DNA of 64,000 bases, from positions 1 to 64,000 of the forward strand of contig NZ_JRKJ01000007.1 of the NCBI RefSeq assembly GCF_000770795.1, read 5' to 3'. Position numbers and translations under genes: made by a program. A model generated the notes under the pieces. It saw only the letters and a program-made list of their open reading frames with translations, was not told the origin of the DNA and did not search any database. Position 1 is the stretch's first letter; every line of letters starts with the position of its first letter. Positions 29,181 through 39,200 of the stretch are shown here, in pieces. The DNA is from Lysobacter dokdonensis DS-58. GTDB lineage: Bacteria; Pseudomonadota; Gammaproteobacteria; Xanthomonadales; Xanthomonadaceae.

Positions 29181-30914
29181 ATGCGCCTTGCCTTGCTCGC
29201 CCTCGCCCTCCTCGCGGCCACGGGCTGCCAGCCACGGGATGCGGCCGCACCGAAGACGGCGCCCGCGCCTGCGAAGCCCGGTGCGCCGTCCGCATCGGAG
29301 GTTCCAGCCTTCGCCTACGACGAGGCCGACATCGCGGGCCTGCAGCAACGCATGGCCGGGGGCGGTCTGACCAGCCACGCACTCACGCAGGCCTACCTCG
29401 ACCGCATTGCGGCGATCGACAAGGCGGGTCCGACGCTCAACGCAGTGATCGAACTCAATCCGAAGGCGCTTGCGGAAGCCGACGCGCTCGACGCCGAACG
29501 CAAGGCCGGCACGTTGCGCGGTCCGATGCACGGCATTCCCGTGTTGTTGAAGGACAACATCGACGCGGTGCCGATGGTAAACTCCGGCGGCTCGCTCGCA
29601 CTGGCGAACAACAAGCCCGCGCGCGATGCGTTCCTCGTGCAACGCCTGCGCGCGGCCGGTGCGGTCATCCTCGGCAAGACCAACCTCAGCGAATGGGCGA
29701 ACTTCCGTTCGACGCGATCGACCTCCGGCTGGAGCGGCCGCGGCGGGCAAACGAAGAACCCGTATGCGCTCGATCGCAATCCGTGCGGCTCGAGCTCCGG
29801 CACGGGGACAGCGATCGCGGCGAATCTCGCGGTCGTCGGCGTCGGCACGGAAACCGACGGCAGCATCATCTGCCCGGCGTCGGTCGCGGGCCTGGTCGGA
29901 TTGAAGCCGACCGTCGGCCTGGTGAGCCGCGACGGCATCATCCCGATCTCCGCCACGCAGGACACCGCCGGCCCGATGACGCGCACGGTGAGCGACGCGG
30001 CTGCGATGTTGTCGGCGATGGTCGGGCGCGACGATGGCGACGCGGCGACGGGCAACAGCGTCGGCAAGGCGGTGTTCGATTACGAAAAGCGCCTCGACGC
30101 GAACGCGCTGCAAGGCCTGCGCATCGGAATCCTGCGCAAGGACATGGGCTGGCATCCGGATGTCGACGCGGCGATGGAACGCGTGGTCGCAACGCTGAAG
30201 TCGGCGGGCGCCACCGTCGTCGATGCGGACATCCCGACGCGCGGCAAGTGGGACGAAGCGGAATTCGAAGTGCTCCTGTTCGAATTCAAGGCGGGCGTGG
30301 AGAACTACCTGCAAAAGCACGACGCCGGCCCGAAGACGCTCTCGCAATTGATGGTGTTCAACAGCCAGAACGCCGACAAGGAGATGCCCTACTTCGGTCA
30401 GGAGATCTTCGAGAAGGCGAATGCGAAGGGGCCGCTCGGCGATCCTGCGTATCTCGAAGCGAAGGCGAAGGCGCGCCGCCTCGCCGGTCCCGAAGGCATC
30501 GATGCGGCGATGCAGGCCGCCAACGTCGACGTGCTGATCGCGCCGGCCATGTCGCCCGCGTGGCCGACCGACCTGGTACTCGGCGATCATTTCGTCGGCG
30601 CCGGTTACGGCGCGGCCGCGGTCGCCGGTTATCCCAGTCTCACCGTGCCGATGGGCGAAAGCCACGGCTTGCCGATCGGCGTGGTGTTCGTCGGTCCGGC
30701 GTGGAGCGAAGCGAAGTTGTTGTCGGTCGGTTACGCGTACGAGCAGCGCAGCAAGTTGCGGCGTGCGCCGACGTTCGCGCCGACGGTGAGGCTCGGCAAG
30801 ACGGCGCTGCCGTCGCCGACGGCCAGCACGATGCCGGTGTGGACGTCGGCCGAGCCGGCTACCGCGTCGACGTCGGCGCTGCCGCCGCCTGCGGCGCCTT
30901 CGACGCGAAAGTGA
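29181..30914 (+). CDS. Amidase-signature family amidase, lipoprotein
   Basis: A 577-residue protein with signal and lipobox (ALLAATGC, Cys16) followed by a Pro/Ala linker. The Ser-Ser-Lys triad of the amidase signature family is present: Lys124 in VLLKDNI, cis-Ser near 204 in CGSSSGTG, and the nucleophile near Ser228 in TDGSIICP. Such enzymes hydrolyse carboxamides; the envelope location suggests scavenging or peptide-amide work, but the substrate is unknown. The last 45 or so residues (PSPTASTMPVWTSAEP and beyond) are low-complexity and the final 56 bases overlap the convergent Ycf48-like gene. The ATG at 29181 is the one that produces the signal peptide. Confidence 0.9.
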   Translation: MRLALLALALLAATGCQPRDAAAPKTAPAPAKPGAPSASEVPAFAYDEADIAGLQQRMAGGGLTSHALTQAYLDRIAAIDKAGPTLNAVIELNPKALAEADALDAERKAGTLRGPMHGIPVLLKDNIDAVPMVNSGGSLALANNKPARDAFLVQRLRAAGAVILGKTNLSEWANFRSTRSTSGWSGRGGQTKNPYALDRNPCGSSSGTGTAIAANLAVVGVGTETDGSIICPASVAGLVGLKPTVGLVSRDGIIPISATQDTAGPMTRTVSDAAAMLSAMVGRDDGDAATGNSVGKAVFDYEKRLDANALQGLRIGILRKDMGWHPDVDAAMERVVATLKSAGATVVDADIPTRGKWDEAEFEVLLFEFKAGVENYLQKHDAGPKTLSQLMVFNSQNADKEMPYFGQEIFEKANAKGPLGDPAYLEAKAKARRLAGPEGIDAAMQAANVDVLIAPAMSPAWPTDLVLGDHFVGAGYGAAAVAGYPSLTVPMGESHGLPIGVVFVGPAWSEAKLLSVGYAYEQRSKLRRAPTFAPTVRLGKTALPSPTASTMPVWTSAEPATASTSALPPPAAPSTRK

Positions 30915-31926
30915 TCTTCGCGATGCGGCCCTTGTCGCCGCTCGCCCACGCGGTCATGCCGGCGCGGTCGATGGCGTCGTAGCCGACATCGGACAAGGGG
31001 CGCCACGTGGGCGTCCCCTCGGCGGGAGAATCGAGCGCATCGACGCCGGTTGGGCCGACGGCGATGCAAAGCGATTTGGAGAAGCACGCGGCGCCCGAGC
31101 GATAACCGCGCGGCGGCGGAAGCGGGTCCATCGACGTCTGCTTCCGACCGAACCACATCCACGCCGCACTGCCCTGCGTTTCGTTCTCGAAATCGCCACC
31201 GACCAGGAGCGCGTCGTCGCCGATGGTGGCGATCGAAAAAATGCCGGCGGCGGGAATGCGATGCTGCATCCGCGTTTCATCCGCCGACCAGATCTCGCCG
31301 TACATGAAATGGTGGACGCGTGCGGCGGCGCCGCCACCCACCGCGACCAACTGTCCGCTGGCCGTGTGCGCGATGCAGGTTCCGCTTGCGGCGAATGCCG
31401 CTTCGTCTTTCATCGCTTCGGGGCCGTTCTTCCAAAGCGTCCAGGTGCGGCCACCATCCTGCGTCTCGCGGATCTGGTAACGCCCGTCGACCGGATCACC
31501 CAGCATCCAACCCGTATTCCCCTTGAACACCATGCAATCGAAGAACGCGCGCTCGTCATCGTTCTTCAGCGCGAGCGTCCACGACCTGCCGCCGTCCTGC
31601 GTGCGATATACGCGCGATTGTTCGCCGGGGCCGATGCTCAGCACGACCGCGGTGCTCGCATCGAAGCCTTCGACGTCGCGGAAGTCGAGCGCCTTCGCGT
31701 CGGGAACCGACACGTTGACCCAGGTCTGGCCGCCGTCGAGCGTGCGCAGCACGGTGCCTTCGCGGCCGCTCGCCCATGCGGTGTTTTCATCAATGGCGGA
31801 GATGCCGCGCAGGCGCACGGTGACGCCGCTGCTTTGCGTTTCGATCGTCGGGTTGGCGGCGAAGGCGTTGGCTGCGAAGAAGACACAGGACGCAACGGCG
31901 GCCTGGATGCCCGCCTTCGCGGGCAT
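30859..31926 (-). CDS. Ycf48/BNR-repeat beta-propeller-like exported protein
   Basis: A 355-residue protein with recurring Asp-box motifs (TLDGGQTW, TQDGGRSWTL, TQDGGRTWTL), as in the Ycf48 and sialidase-like propeller families. In cyanobacteria Ycf48 helps photosystem II assembly; the bacterial homologues have no settled role. The N-terminal MPAKAGIQAAVASCVFFAANAFA is a probable signal peptide whose first eight residues are encoded by a common MPAKAGIQ palindromic repeat. No other start codon is available between the repeat and the domain. It starts 11 bases after the class II DAHP synthase stop on the same strand, and its 3' end overlaps the amidase gene by 56 bases. Confidence 0.78.
   Translation of the reverse strand: MPAKAGIQAAVASCVFFAANAFAANPTIETQSSGVTVRLRGISAIDENTAWASGREGTVLRTLDGGQTWVNVSVPDAKALDFRDVEGFDASTAVVLSIGPGEQSRVYRTQDGGRSWTLALKNDDERAFFDCMVFKGNTGWMLGDPVDGRYQIRETQDGGRTWTLWKNGPEAMKDEAAFAASGTCIAHTASGQLVAVGGGAAARVHHFMYGEIWSADETRMQHRIPAAGIFSIATIGDDALLVGGDFENETQGSAAWMWFGRKQTSMDPLPPPRGYRSGAACFSKSLCIAVGPTGVDALDSPAEGTPTWRPLSDVGYDAIDRAGMTAWASGDKGRIAKITFASKAPQAAAAPTSTR
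31904..31926 (-). repeat. MPAKAGIQ-type palindromic repeat at the start of the Ycf48-like gene
   Basis: The DNA reads ATG then GCCCGC, GAAG, GCGGGC and ATCCAGG on the minus strand. It is a short inverted repeat that, when translated, gives MPAKAGIQ, a peptide often seen where dispersed intergenic repeats of Xanthomonad and other proteobacterial genomes enter annotated genes. Here it supplies the only usable ATG. Confidence 0.6.
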
Positions 31927-31937
31927 GACGAAAGGCC

Positions 31938-33332
31938 TCACGCCTGCACCGGCTGCATCAACTGCGCCTGCTTGCGCACGATCAGCATCGCGGTTTCCAG
32001 CGCCTGTTCGTAGTTCAGGCGCGGGTCGACCGTCGAACGATACGCACGCGCGAGATCGTTCTCCGTCAGTTCGCGTGCGCCGCCCAGACATTCGGTGACG
32101 TCCTCGCCCGTGAGTTCGAGATGCACGCCGCCCAGGCGCGTGCCGGCGACGGCGTGCAATTCGTACGCCTGCTCGAGCTCGTTGCGGATGTTGCCGAAGC
32201 GGCGCGTCTTGTAACCGTTCGCCGTGCTTTCGGTGTTGCCGTGCATCGGGTCGCATACCCACAGCACGCGGCGGCCTTCGCGGCGCACGACGTCGAGCAG
32301 CGCGGGCAGCTTGCTGCCGATCTGCGTGGCGCCCATGCGGTGCACGAGCGTGAGGCGGCCGGGCTCGTCTTCCGGGTTGAGCACGTCGATGAGCTTCATC
32401 AGCGCATCGGGCGTCGTGCTCGGACCGATCTTGACCGCGACCGGGTTGCGGATGCCGCGGAAGTATTCGACGTGTGCGCCGTCCAGCGCGGCCGTCCGCA
32501 TGCCGATCCACGGGAAATGCGTGCTGAGGTTGAACCAGCCCCACTGGCGCGGCACCTGGCGCGTCTGCGCTTCCTCGTACGGCAGCAGCAGGGCTTCGTG
32601 CGCGGTGTAGAAGTCGACGCGATTGAGGTTGTGCACCTGAGAACCGGACAGCGTTTCCATGAAACGCACGGCATCGCCGATGCTGGCGACCATGCGGTGG
32701 TATTCGTCGGCGAGCGGCGAGTGGCCGACCCAGCGCAGGTCCCAGTATTCGGGATGGTGGAGGTCGGCGAAGCCGCCATCGATCAGCGCGCGCACGAAAT
32801 TCATCGTCATCGCCGAACGCGCGTGCGCCTTGATCATGCGGCGCGGGTCGGGCGTGCGCTCTTCGGCGGTGAAGCCCGGCGCGTTGACGATGTCGCCGCG
32901 GTAGCTCGGCAGTGTCACGCCGTTGCGGGTTTCATCGTCGGTCGAGCGCGGCTTTGCGTACTGGCCCGCGAAGCGGCCGACGCGCACCACCGGCAGGCGC
33001 AGTCCGTGGACGAGCACGAGGCTCATCTGCAGCAGCACCTTGAGACGGTTGGAAATCACGTCGGAGCTGCATTCGGCGAAGCTCTCCGCGCAGTCGCCGC
33101 CCTGCAGGAGGAAGCGCTTGCCTTCCTGCGCTTCAGCCAGGTGCTGCTTGAGCGCGATGATTTCCCACGAGGTGACCAGCGGCGGCAGCGCGCGCAGTTC
33201 GCGCAGCGCTTCCTGCAACGCGGCCGCGTCGGGATACACGGGCATCTGCGTGGCCGGATGCGTGCGCCAGGTGTCGGGCGCCCAGTCGGCGGGGAGGTTC
33301 ACGGGATGCAGGGTGCGGTCGGGATTTGCCAT
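31938..33332 (-). CDS. 3-deoxy-7-phosphoheptulonate synthase, class II
   Basis: Joins phosphoenolpyruvate and erythrose 4-phosphate in the first step of aromatic amino acid synthesis. It is the plant/actinobacterial-like class II enzyme (464 residues), not the AroFGH type. LLQGGDCAESF has the metal-binding Cys, RVGRFAGQYAKPRS and GEDVTECLGGA are signature stretches, and WVCDPMHGNT carries a metal-ligand His. The frame is open upstream of 33332, but the protein start MANPDRTLHPV is typical. It is probably followed in the same transcript by the Ycf48-like gene. Confidence 0.94.
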   Translation of the reverse strand: MANPDRTLHPVNLPADWAPDTWRTHPATQMPVYPDAAALQEALRELRALPPLVTSWEIIALKQHLAEAQEGKRFLLQGGDCAESFAECSSDVISNRLKVLLQMSLVLVHGLRLPVVRVGRFAGQYAKPRSTDDETRNGVTLPSYRGDIVNAPGFTAEERTPDPRRMIKAHARSAMTMNFVRALIDGGFADLHHPEYWDLRWVGHSPLADEYHRMVASIGDAVRFMETLSGSQVHNLNRVDFYTAHEALLLPYEEAQTRQVPRQWGWFNLSTHFPWIGMRTAALDGAHVEYFRGIRNPVAVKIGPSTTPDALMKLIDVLNPEDEPGRLTLVHRMGATQIGSKLPALLDVVRREGRRVLWVCDPMHGNTESTANGYKTRRFGNIRNELEQAYELHAVAGTRLGGVHLELTGEDVTECLGGARELTENDLARAYRSTVDPRLNYEQALETAMLIVRKQAQLMQPVQA

Positions 33333-33412
33333 GGGAAGACGCCGGAATGTTGCAGTGCGTCGTCGCATCATGGGCCGGCGGCGGAGTGCCCGCAACCGGC
33401 AATCTGCACCAT

Positions 33413-33919
33413 TCAGCGGCGGCGGAACGCGCTCATCGCGATCAGGATCGTGAGCACGATGAACCACGACAACGCCCACGCCGGCATCGACAGGCCAAGG
33501 AAGTGCCAGTCGACCTTCGCGCATTCGCCCGAGCCGGTGAGCACCTGGCGCACGACGTCGGCCAGCGGACTGGCTTCCATCATGAAATCCAGCGGCGGGC
33601 CGCAGGAGGGCACCTGGTCCGGCGGGAGGTGCGTCAGCCACACGTGGCGGCCTGCGATGCCGATGCCGGCCAGCGCGGGGATCAGCGCGATGACGCCCAG
33701 GATGCGACGGCCCGTCGCGCCGCGCGGCGCGATCAAGCCGCCGACGAGGAATGCGAGCCCGAGCACCGCGAAGGCGATCCGTTGGAAGATACAGAGCGGG
33801 CACGGGTTGAGGTGCCAGTGGCTTTGCGAAAACAGCGCGAACCCGATCAGCGCCGCGCATGCGACGAACCCGATCAGGAAGCGGAGGCGGAAGGCGGAAG
33901 CGGCGGCGGCATCGTTCAT
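33413..33919 (-). CDS. dsbB: Disulfide bond formation protein B
   Basis: A four-helix inner-membrane quinone reductase that reoxidises periplasmic DsbA. The 168-residue protein has the first cysteine pair in NPCPLCIFQR (Cys40 and Cys43) and the second in the long periplasmic loop (Cys106 in PSCGPP and Cys133 in GECAKVDW). Arg47 next to the first pair is the ubiquinone-contacting residue of the family. It is 80 bases upstream of the DAHP synthase gene on the same strand. Confidence 0.94.
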   Translation of the reverse strand: MNDAAAASAFRLRFLIGFVACAALIGFALFSQSHWHLNPCPLCIFQRIAFAVLGLAFLVGGLIAPRGATGRRILGVIALIPALAGIGIAGRHVWLTHLPPDQVPSCGPPLDFMMEASPLADVVRQVLTGSGECAKVDWHFLGLSMPAWALSWFIVLTILIAMSAFRRR

Positions 33920-33976
33920 CCGCCAAGCGTGGCTGAGCTTGCGACGGATGGGAAGTGGCGCGCGTCGCCGGCGCGC

Positions 33977-34005
33977 AAAAAAGAAACCCCGGCGCGAGGC
34001 CGGGG
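33977..34005 (-). terminator. Intrinsic terminator at the end of the ribosomal superoperon
   Basis: On the minus strand a CCCCGGC/GCCGGGG stem is followed by TTTCTTTTTT, 28 bases after the rplQ stop. It closes the alpha operon and separates it from dsbB. Confidence 0.88.
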
Positions 34006-34032
34006 ATTCTCGGAGTGCTTCGGGCGAACCGA

Positions 34033-34407
34033 TTACTCGGTGGCCGCCTCGGGGCGATCGACCAGTTCGACGTACGCCATCGGCGCGTTGTCGCCGGCGC
34101 GGAAGCCGCACTTGAGGATGCGCAGGTAGCCGCCCGGACGGGCCGCGTAGCGCGGGCCGAGGATGGTGAAGAGGTTGCCCACCGCTTCCTTGTCGCGCAG
34201 GCGCGCGAACGCAAGGCGGCGATTGGCGACGCCGTCGACCTTCGACAGCGTGATGAGCGGTTCCGCGACGCGGCGAAGTTCTTTCGCCTTCGGGAGCGTG
34301 GTGCGGATCAATTCGTGCTTGAACAGCGAGGCCGCCATGTTGCTGAACATCGCATCGCGATGGGCGCTGGTGCGGCTGAACTTGCGTCCGGCTTTCTTGT
34401 GGCGCAT
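34033..34407 (-). CDS. rplQ: 50S ribosomal protein L17
   Basis: A 124-residue large-subunit protein near the exit tunnel. [12 protein letters not shown] and the [11 protein letters not shown] block identify it. It is the last gene of the alpha operon, 187 bases after rpoA and followed by the terminator. The frame opens earlier, but the family start MRHKK sets the ATG at 34407. Confidence 0.97.
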   Translation of the reverse strand: MRHKKAGRKFSRTSAHRDAMFSNMAASLFKHELIRTTLPKAKELRRVAEPLITLSKVDGVANRRLAFARLRDKEAVGNLFTILGPRYAARPGGYLRILKCGFRAGDNAPMAYVELVDRPEAATE

Positions 34408-34594
34408 GGGTTGGTTTCCTTTGGAATCTTGTGTCGTTGGATTTCGCTGTCGCCATCCTGGCGTTGGAACTTGGACTGCGTTGGCCCTGGCCGACCCTCC
34501 GTGGGCGGCGTCCGCGCGGCTCGGGCCGCGTCGGTTGTGTTGCTTGCCTTGCAACGAGTGCCTGCGCGGCGAACCGCGCAGGCACCGATATTGC

Positions 34595-35593
34595 TTAGCC
34601 CATCATGCCGTGCGAGGCGATGCCCGCCGGCGGCCAGTTCTCGAGCTTCATGCCGAGCGACAGGCCACGCTGCGCGAGGACTTCCTTGATCTCGGTGAGC
34701 GACTTCTTGCCGAGGTTCGGGGTCTTGAGCAGCTCGACTTCCGTCTTCTGGATCAGGTCGCCGATGTAGTAGATGCTCTCGGCCTTGAGGCAGTTGGCCG
34801 AACGCACCGTCAGCTCGAGGTCGTCGATCGGGCGCAGGAGCACCGGATCCACGCCGCTCGCCTGCGGCTTCGCCGCACCGCGGTCGCGGTGGGTGAAATC
34901 GCCGAACACCGACAGCTGGTCGCTGAGGATGTCGGCGGCGGTGCGCACGGCTTCCTCGGCGTCGATCGTGCCGTTGGTTTCGATGTCCAGGACCAGCTTG
35001 TCCAGGTCGGTGCGCTGTTCGACGCGCGCGGCTTCCACCGCGTAGGCGACGCGGCGGACCGGCGAGAACGACGCATCCAGCATCAGGCGGCCGATCGCGC
35101 GGGTCTCTTCATCCGGACGACGACGCGCGGCGGCCGGCTGGTAGCCGAAACCACGCTCGATCTTCAGGCGCATGTTGAGCGCCGTGTCCTTCGTGAGGTG
35201 CGCGACGACGTGCGCCGGATTGAGGATCTCGACGTTGTGGTCCGTGCGGATATCGCCGGCGGTGACGACGCCCGGACCCTGCTTGGCAAGGTTGAGCGTG
35301 GCCGAATCGCCGGTGTGCATGCGGATCGCGACGTCCTTGAGGTTCAACAGCACCTCGAGCACGTCTTCCTGCAGGCCTTCGACCGTGGTGTACTCGTGCA
35401 GCACGCCGTCGATCTCGACTTCCGTGATGGCGAAGCCGGGGATCGAGGAGAGCAGCACGCGACGCAGCGCGTTGCCGAGCGTGTGGCCGTAGCCGCGTTC
35501 CAGCGGTTCGATCACGACCTTGGCGCGGTTTTCGGCGATCCGCTCGATCTGCGGACCGCGGGGGCGCAAGACTTGGTTTGCGGTAACCGTCAT
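34595..35593 (-). CDS. rpoA: DNA-directed RNA polymerase alpha subunit
   Basis: A 332-residue subunit that nucleates polymerase assembly through its N-terminal domain (dimer motif [11 protein letters not shown] near residue 46) and contacts DNA and activators through its C-terminal domain ([11 protein letters not shown], near residue 298). The ATG at 35593 begins MTVTANQ, as in relatives. It lies between rpsD and rplQ, the usual place. Confidence 0.98.
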   Translation of the reverse strand: MTVTANQVLRPRGPQIERIAENRAKVVIEPLERGYGHTLGNALRRVLLSSIPGFAITEVEIDGVLHEYTTVEGLQEDVLEVLLNLKDVAIRMHTGDSATLNLAKQGPGVVTAGDIRTDHNVEILNPAHVVAHLTKDTALNMRLKIERGFGYQPAAARRRPDEETRAIGRLMLDASFSPVRRVAYAVEAARVEQRTDLDKLVLDIETNGTIDAEEAVRTAADILSDQLSVFGDFTHRDRGAAKPQASGVDPVLLRPIDDLELTVRSANCLKAESIYYIGDLIQKTEVELLKTPNLGKKSLTEIKEVLAQRGLSLGMKLENWPPAGIASHGMMG

Positions 35594-35660
35594 GTTGTAA
35601 CGTCTCCAATAGGGCGGCACGCGGCCACGTCTGGCCGCATGCCTGATGTCTCGCGAACCG

Positions 35661-36290
35661 TTACTTCGAATACAACTCGACGATCAGCGCTTCGTTGATG
35701 TCGGCCGGCAGTTCCGCACGGTCCGGCACGGCCTTGAACACGCCGGCGAACTTCTTCGCGTCGACTTCGACCCACGCCGGCGACAGATCCATCTGCTGCG
35801 CGACGGTGACCGATTCCTGCACGCGGAGCTGCTTCTGCGCGCGCTCGGAGAGCGCGATCGCGTCGCCAGCCTTGACGGCGTACGACGGCAGGTTCACCGG
35901 CTTGCCGTTGACCGTGACGCCGCGGTGCGACACCAGCTGGCGCGCGGCCGGGCGGGTGACGGCGAAGCCCATGCGGTAGACGACGTTGTCCAGGCGCGTC
36001 TCGAGGAGCTGCAGCAGGTTTTCACCCGTGTTGCCCTTCTTGGTGGACGCCTTCTTGTAGTAGTTGCGGAATTGACGCTCGAGCAGGCCGTAGATGCGCT
36101 TGACCTTCTGCTTTTCACGCAGCTGGGTCGCATAGTCGGACAGCTTGCCCTTGCGGGCGGTGGCGCCGTGCTGGCCGGGCTTCTGCTCCAGCTTGCACTT
36201 GGAATCGAGCGCGCGTGCCGGCGACTTCAGGCCGAGGTCGGCGCCTTCGCGACGGGCGAGCTTACAGGTGGGACCAATATAACGAGCCAT
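35661..36290 (-). CDS. rpsD: 30S ribosomal protein S4
   Basis: A 209-residue primary 16S rRNA-binding protein with an S4 domain ([11 protein letters not shown], then the [11 protein letters not shown] block). In E. coli it represses the alpha operon by binding the leader ahead of rpsM. Start [16 protein letters not shown] is standard. It has no zinc cysteine cluster. Confidence 0.98.
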   Translation of the reverse strand: MARYIGPTCKLARREGADLGLKSPARALDSKCKLEQKPGQHGATARKGKLSDYATQLREKQKVKRIYGLLERQFRNYYKKASTKKGNTGENLLQLLETRLDNVVYRMGFAVTRPAARQLVSHRGVTVNGKPVNLPSYAVKAGDAIALSERAQKQLRVQESVTVAQQMDLSPAWVEVDAKKFAGVFKAVPDRAELPADINEALIVELYSK

Positions 36291-36304
36291 GGTTCTTCAG
36301 CTCC

Positions 36305-36700
36305 TCAGACGCGGCGCTTCTTCGGCGGACGGCATCCGTTGTGCGGGATGGGCGTCACGTCGATGATGTTGGTGATCTTGTAGCCGACGTTGTTCAACGA
36401 ACGCACGGCGCTTTCACGACCCGGACCCGGGCCCTTGATGCGGACTTCCAGCGACTTGACGCCGTAGTCGAGCGCAGCACGGCCGGCCTTTTCGGCGGCG
36501 ACCTGGGCGGCGAACGGGGTGGACTTGCGCGAGCCGCGGAAACCCGCGCCGCCCGAAGTCGCCCACGACAGCGCGTTGCCCTGGCGGTCGGTGATCGTGA
36601 CGATGGTGTTGTTGAACGAAGCGTGGACGTGGGCGACGCCGTCGGTGACGACGCGCTTGATCTTCTTCTTCGTTTTTGCGGCAGCTGCCGGCTTGGCCAT
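36305..36700 (-). CDS. rpsK: 30S ribosomal protein S11
   Basis: A 131-residue platform protein, with [17 protein letters not shown] early and the C-terminal [18 protein letters not shown] typical of S11. It lies between rpsM and rpsD in the alpha operon, with short gaps on both sides (12 and 14 bases). Confidence 0.98.
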   Translation of the reverse strand: MAKPAAAAKTKKKIKRVVTDGVAHVHASFNNTIVTITDRQGNALSWATSGGAGFRGSRKSTPFAAQVAAEKAGRAALDYGVKSLEVRIKGPGPGRESAVRSLNNVGYKITNIIDVTPIPHNGCRPPKKRRV

Positions 36701-36712
36701 GGTGTGGGTTCC

Positions 36713-37069
36713 TTACTTCTTGATGGCCTTGCGCGGACCCTTGCGGGTGCGTGCATTGGTCCGGGTGCGCTGGCCACGCAGCGGGAGACCACGGCGGTGA
36801 CGCAGGCCGCGATAGCAGGCCAGGTCCATCAGACGCTTGATGGCCATGCCGACTTCACGACGCAGGTCGCCTTCGACCACGTACTTGCCGACTTCCGAGC
36901 GCAGGCGCTCGACTTCCGGTTCGGACAGGTCGCGGATCTTCGTGTTCGAAGCAACGCCCGCAGCGGTGCAGACCTTCTTCGAACGGGTACGGCCGATGCC
37001 GTAGATGCTTTGCAGCCCGACCCAGACATGCTTCTGGGCAGGCAGGTTGACGCCCGCAATACGCGCCAT
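36713..37069 (-). CDS. rpsM: 30S ribosomal protein S13
   Basis: A 118-residue head protein beginning [19 protein letters not shown] and ending in the basic tail [16 protein letters not shown] that contacts tRNA. It is the first gene of the alpha operon, directly downstream of a 329-base non-coding leader. The frame opens 19 codons earlier, but the family start fixes 37069. Confidence 0.98.
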   Translation of the reverse strand: MARIAGVNLPAQKHVWVGLQSIYGIGRTRSKKVCTAAGVASNTKIRDLSEPEVERLRSEVGKYVVEGDLRREVGMAIKRLMDLACYRGLRHRRGLPLRGQRTRTNARTRKGPRKAIKK

Positions 37070-37398
37070 GACGCGATCTCCAAACTTGATGGCGGCCGGA
37101 TGTGTTCGACCCGGCGAAGGGAACATGAAAGTTTAGCGTGGTCTCGTGGTTCTTGGAAGTCCCGGACCCGAAGGCCCTGAACCCGGCATGGGGAGTGTGC
37201 CCATGCTCCGGCGACGGAATCCGGACTGCCGGGACACAGCGGCGAACCCCGCCGTGCCCTGCCCCGCGCGCTACTCCGGCGCGCGGTCTGGTCCGGACCC
37301 ACCCGCGCACGAGACCGCCGCGCGAGTCGCCCTTGACGGCCCGGGCGAAACCCGGGACCGGGTGCGGAACCGGCCAAGCCGGCTCCGCGGTGTTTGGA
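37070..37398 (-). other. Non-coding spacer between secY and rpsM (alpha operon leader; rpmJ absent)
   Basis: No credible gene occurs here, and the small L36 protein (rpmJ) often found at this spot is not encoded. The stretch has several GC hairpins: 37369-37384 and 37340-37356 just after secY, and about 37264-37287 (CCGCGCGC with a near complement). A weak -10-like TAAACT lies on the minus strand near 37131-37136. By analogy with E. coli it may hold the alpha operon promoter and the S4 repressor-binding leader, but I cannot draw the pseudoknot with confidence. Confidence 0.5.
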
Positions 37399-38751
37399 TC
37401 AACGGCCGGTCAGGCCGCGCGAACCCTTGAGGTTCGCCTTCTTCAGCAGGCTTTCGTACTGGTGGGACGTCAGATGCGCCTGGATCTGCGCCATGAAGTC
37501 CATCACCACCACCACGACGATCAGCAGCGAGGTGCCGCCGAAGTAGAACGAGGCGCCGATTTTCGTGCGCATCACTTCCGGAAGCAAGCACACCAGCACC
37601 AGGTACATCGCGCCGGCGCCCGTCAGGCGGGTCAGCACGCCGTCGATGTAGTCCGCGGTGGCCTTGCCGGGACGGATGCCCGGGATCAGCGCGCCCGACT
37701 TCTTGAGGTTGTCGGCCGTTTCCTGCGAGTTGAAGACCAGCGCCGTGTAGAAGAACGCGAAGCCGATGATCAGCGCGGCGAACAGGATCATGTGCAGCGG
37801 CTCGCCCGGGGCCAGCGACTGTGCCGCGCGCTGGAGCCAGGTGGCCTGCCCCGCCTGGCCGAACCAGGTGGAGGCCGTGGCCGGGAACATGATCAGGCTC
37901 GAGGCGAAGATCGGCGGGATCACGCCCGACATGTTGAGCTTCAGCGGCAGGAACGAGGTCTGGTTCATGTACGCGTTGCGACCGCCACCCTGACGGCGCG
38001 CGTAATTGACCGTGACCCGGCGCTGCCCGCGCTCGACGAACACGACGAGGAACGTGAAGGCCAGCACGATGATCGCGATGGCGAGCACCTGCAACGCGGT
38101 GATGTCGCCGTTGCGCGCCTGTTCGAACGTGGTGAGCACCGCGCCCGGCAGGCCGGAGACGATGCCGGCGAAGATGATCAGCGACACGCCGTTGCCGATG
38201 CCGCGCTCGGTCACCTGCTCGCCGAGCCACATCAGGAACATGGTGCCTGCCGTCAGCGACACGATGGCGGTCAGCACGAACCCCGGACCCGGGTTGTAGA
38301 CGACCGGCATGCCGGTGGCCGATACCTGGTGCTGCAGCGCGAAGGCGATGGAGCCGGCCTGCACGATCGCGAGGAACACCGCGCCCAGGCGCGAGTACTG
38401 CGTGATCTTGCGGCGACCGGACTCGCCTTCCTTCGACATCGCCTTCCAGCTGGGGAGGATCTGCGTCATCAGCTGGACGACGATCGACGCCGAGATGTAC
38501 GGCACGACGTTCAACGCGAACAGGCTGAAGTGCTGGAGCGCACCGCCCGAGAACATGTTGAACATGTCCACGATGGTGCCCTTCTGCGACTCCATGAGCT
38601 GGATCATCGCCTGCGGGTTGACGCCCGGCACCGGGATGTAGCAACCGATGCGATAGACGATCAACGCGCCGAGCACGAACAACAGGCGCTGGCGGAGCTC
38701 GGTGAATTTACCGAGCCCACCACCGAGATTCGCAGCTTGGCCTCGCGCCAT
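37399..38751 (-). CDS. secY: Protein translocase subunit SecY
   Basis: The 450-residue channel-forming subunit of the Sec translocon, with ten membrane helices. [20 protein letters not shown] (helix 2), [13 protein letters not shown] and the late cytoplasmic loop with [12 protein letters not shown] are conserved. It ends the spc operon. The spacing to rplO is 7 bases. Confidence 0.98.
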   Translation of the reverse strand: MARGQAANLGGGLGKFTELRQRLLFVLGALIVYRIGCYIPVPGVNPQAMIQLMESQKGTIVDMFNMFSGGALQHFSLFALNVVPYISASIVVQLMTQILPSWKAMSKEGESGRRKITQYSRLGAVFLAIVQAGSIAFALQHQVSATGMPVVYNPGPGFVLTAIVSLTAGTMFLMWLGEQVTERGIGNGVSLIIFAGIVSGLPGAVLTTFEQARNGDITALQVLAIAIIVLAFTFLVVFVERGQRRVTVNYARRQGGGRNAYMNQTSFLPLKLNMSGVIPPIFASSLIMFPATASTWFGQAGQATWLQRAAQSLAPGEPLHMILFAALIIGFAFFYTALVFNSQETADNLKKSGALIPGIRPGKATADYIDGVLTRLTGAGAMYLVLVCLLPEVMRTKIGASFYFGGTSLLIVVVVVMDFMAQIQAHLTSHQYESLLKKANLKGSRGLTGR

Positions 38752-38758
38752 GCGTCGC

Positions 38759-39196
38759 TTACTCCCCGACCTGGCCGCCGGCCGCTTCGATCGCGGCCTT
38801 CGCGCCCGCCGTGGCCGTCAGGCCCTGCAGCACGAACTTCTTCGTCACTTCGCCCTTCTTCACGACCTTCACCTTGCGGGCGGCCTGCGGAATGAGCTTG
38901 GCGGCGCGCAGCGCGGCGATGTCGATCGTGCCGGCGTCCAGCTTGTCCAGCTGGTACAGCAGCACTTCGACCGATTCCTTCGCGATCTGCGAGCGGAAAC
39001 CGATCTTCGGCAGGCGACGCTGCATGGGCATCTGGCCGCCTTCGAAGCCGGCCTTGATCTTGCCCTTGCCGCTACGGGCGAACGAGCCCTTGTGGCCGCG
39101 GCCAGCGGTCTTGCCGAGGCCCGAACCGATGCCGCGACCGACGCGGACGCGGTCCTTGCGGGCGCCGTCGGCGGGCTTGAGGGTATTCATACGCAT
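38759..39196 (-). CDS. rplO: 50S ribosomal protein L15
   Basis: A 145-residue late-assembly protein with [14 protein letters not shown] at the start and the glycine/arginine-rich [18 protein letters not shown] extension. Two in-frame ATGs (39196 and 39190) exist; the family pattern MRxNTL favours 39196. Confidence 0.98.
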   Translation of the reverse strand: MRMNTLKPADGARKDRVRVGRGIGSGLGKTAGRGHKGSFARSGKGKIKAGFEGGQMPMQRRLPKIGFRSQIAKESVEVLLYQLDKLDAGTIDIAALRAAKLIPQAARKVKVVKKGEVTKKFVLQGLTATAGAKAAIEAAGGQVGE

Positions 39197-39200
39197 GAGA

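Noticed and set aside
37070-37398. Possible small rpmJ gene in the secY-rpsM gap
   Set aside because: No short minus-strand frame shows the Cys/His zinc pattern of L36.
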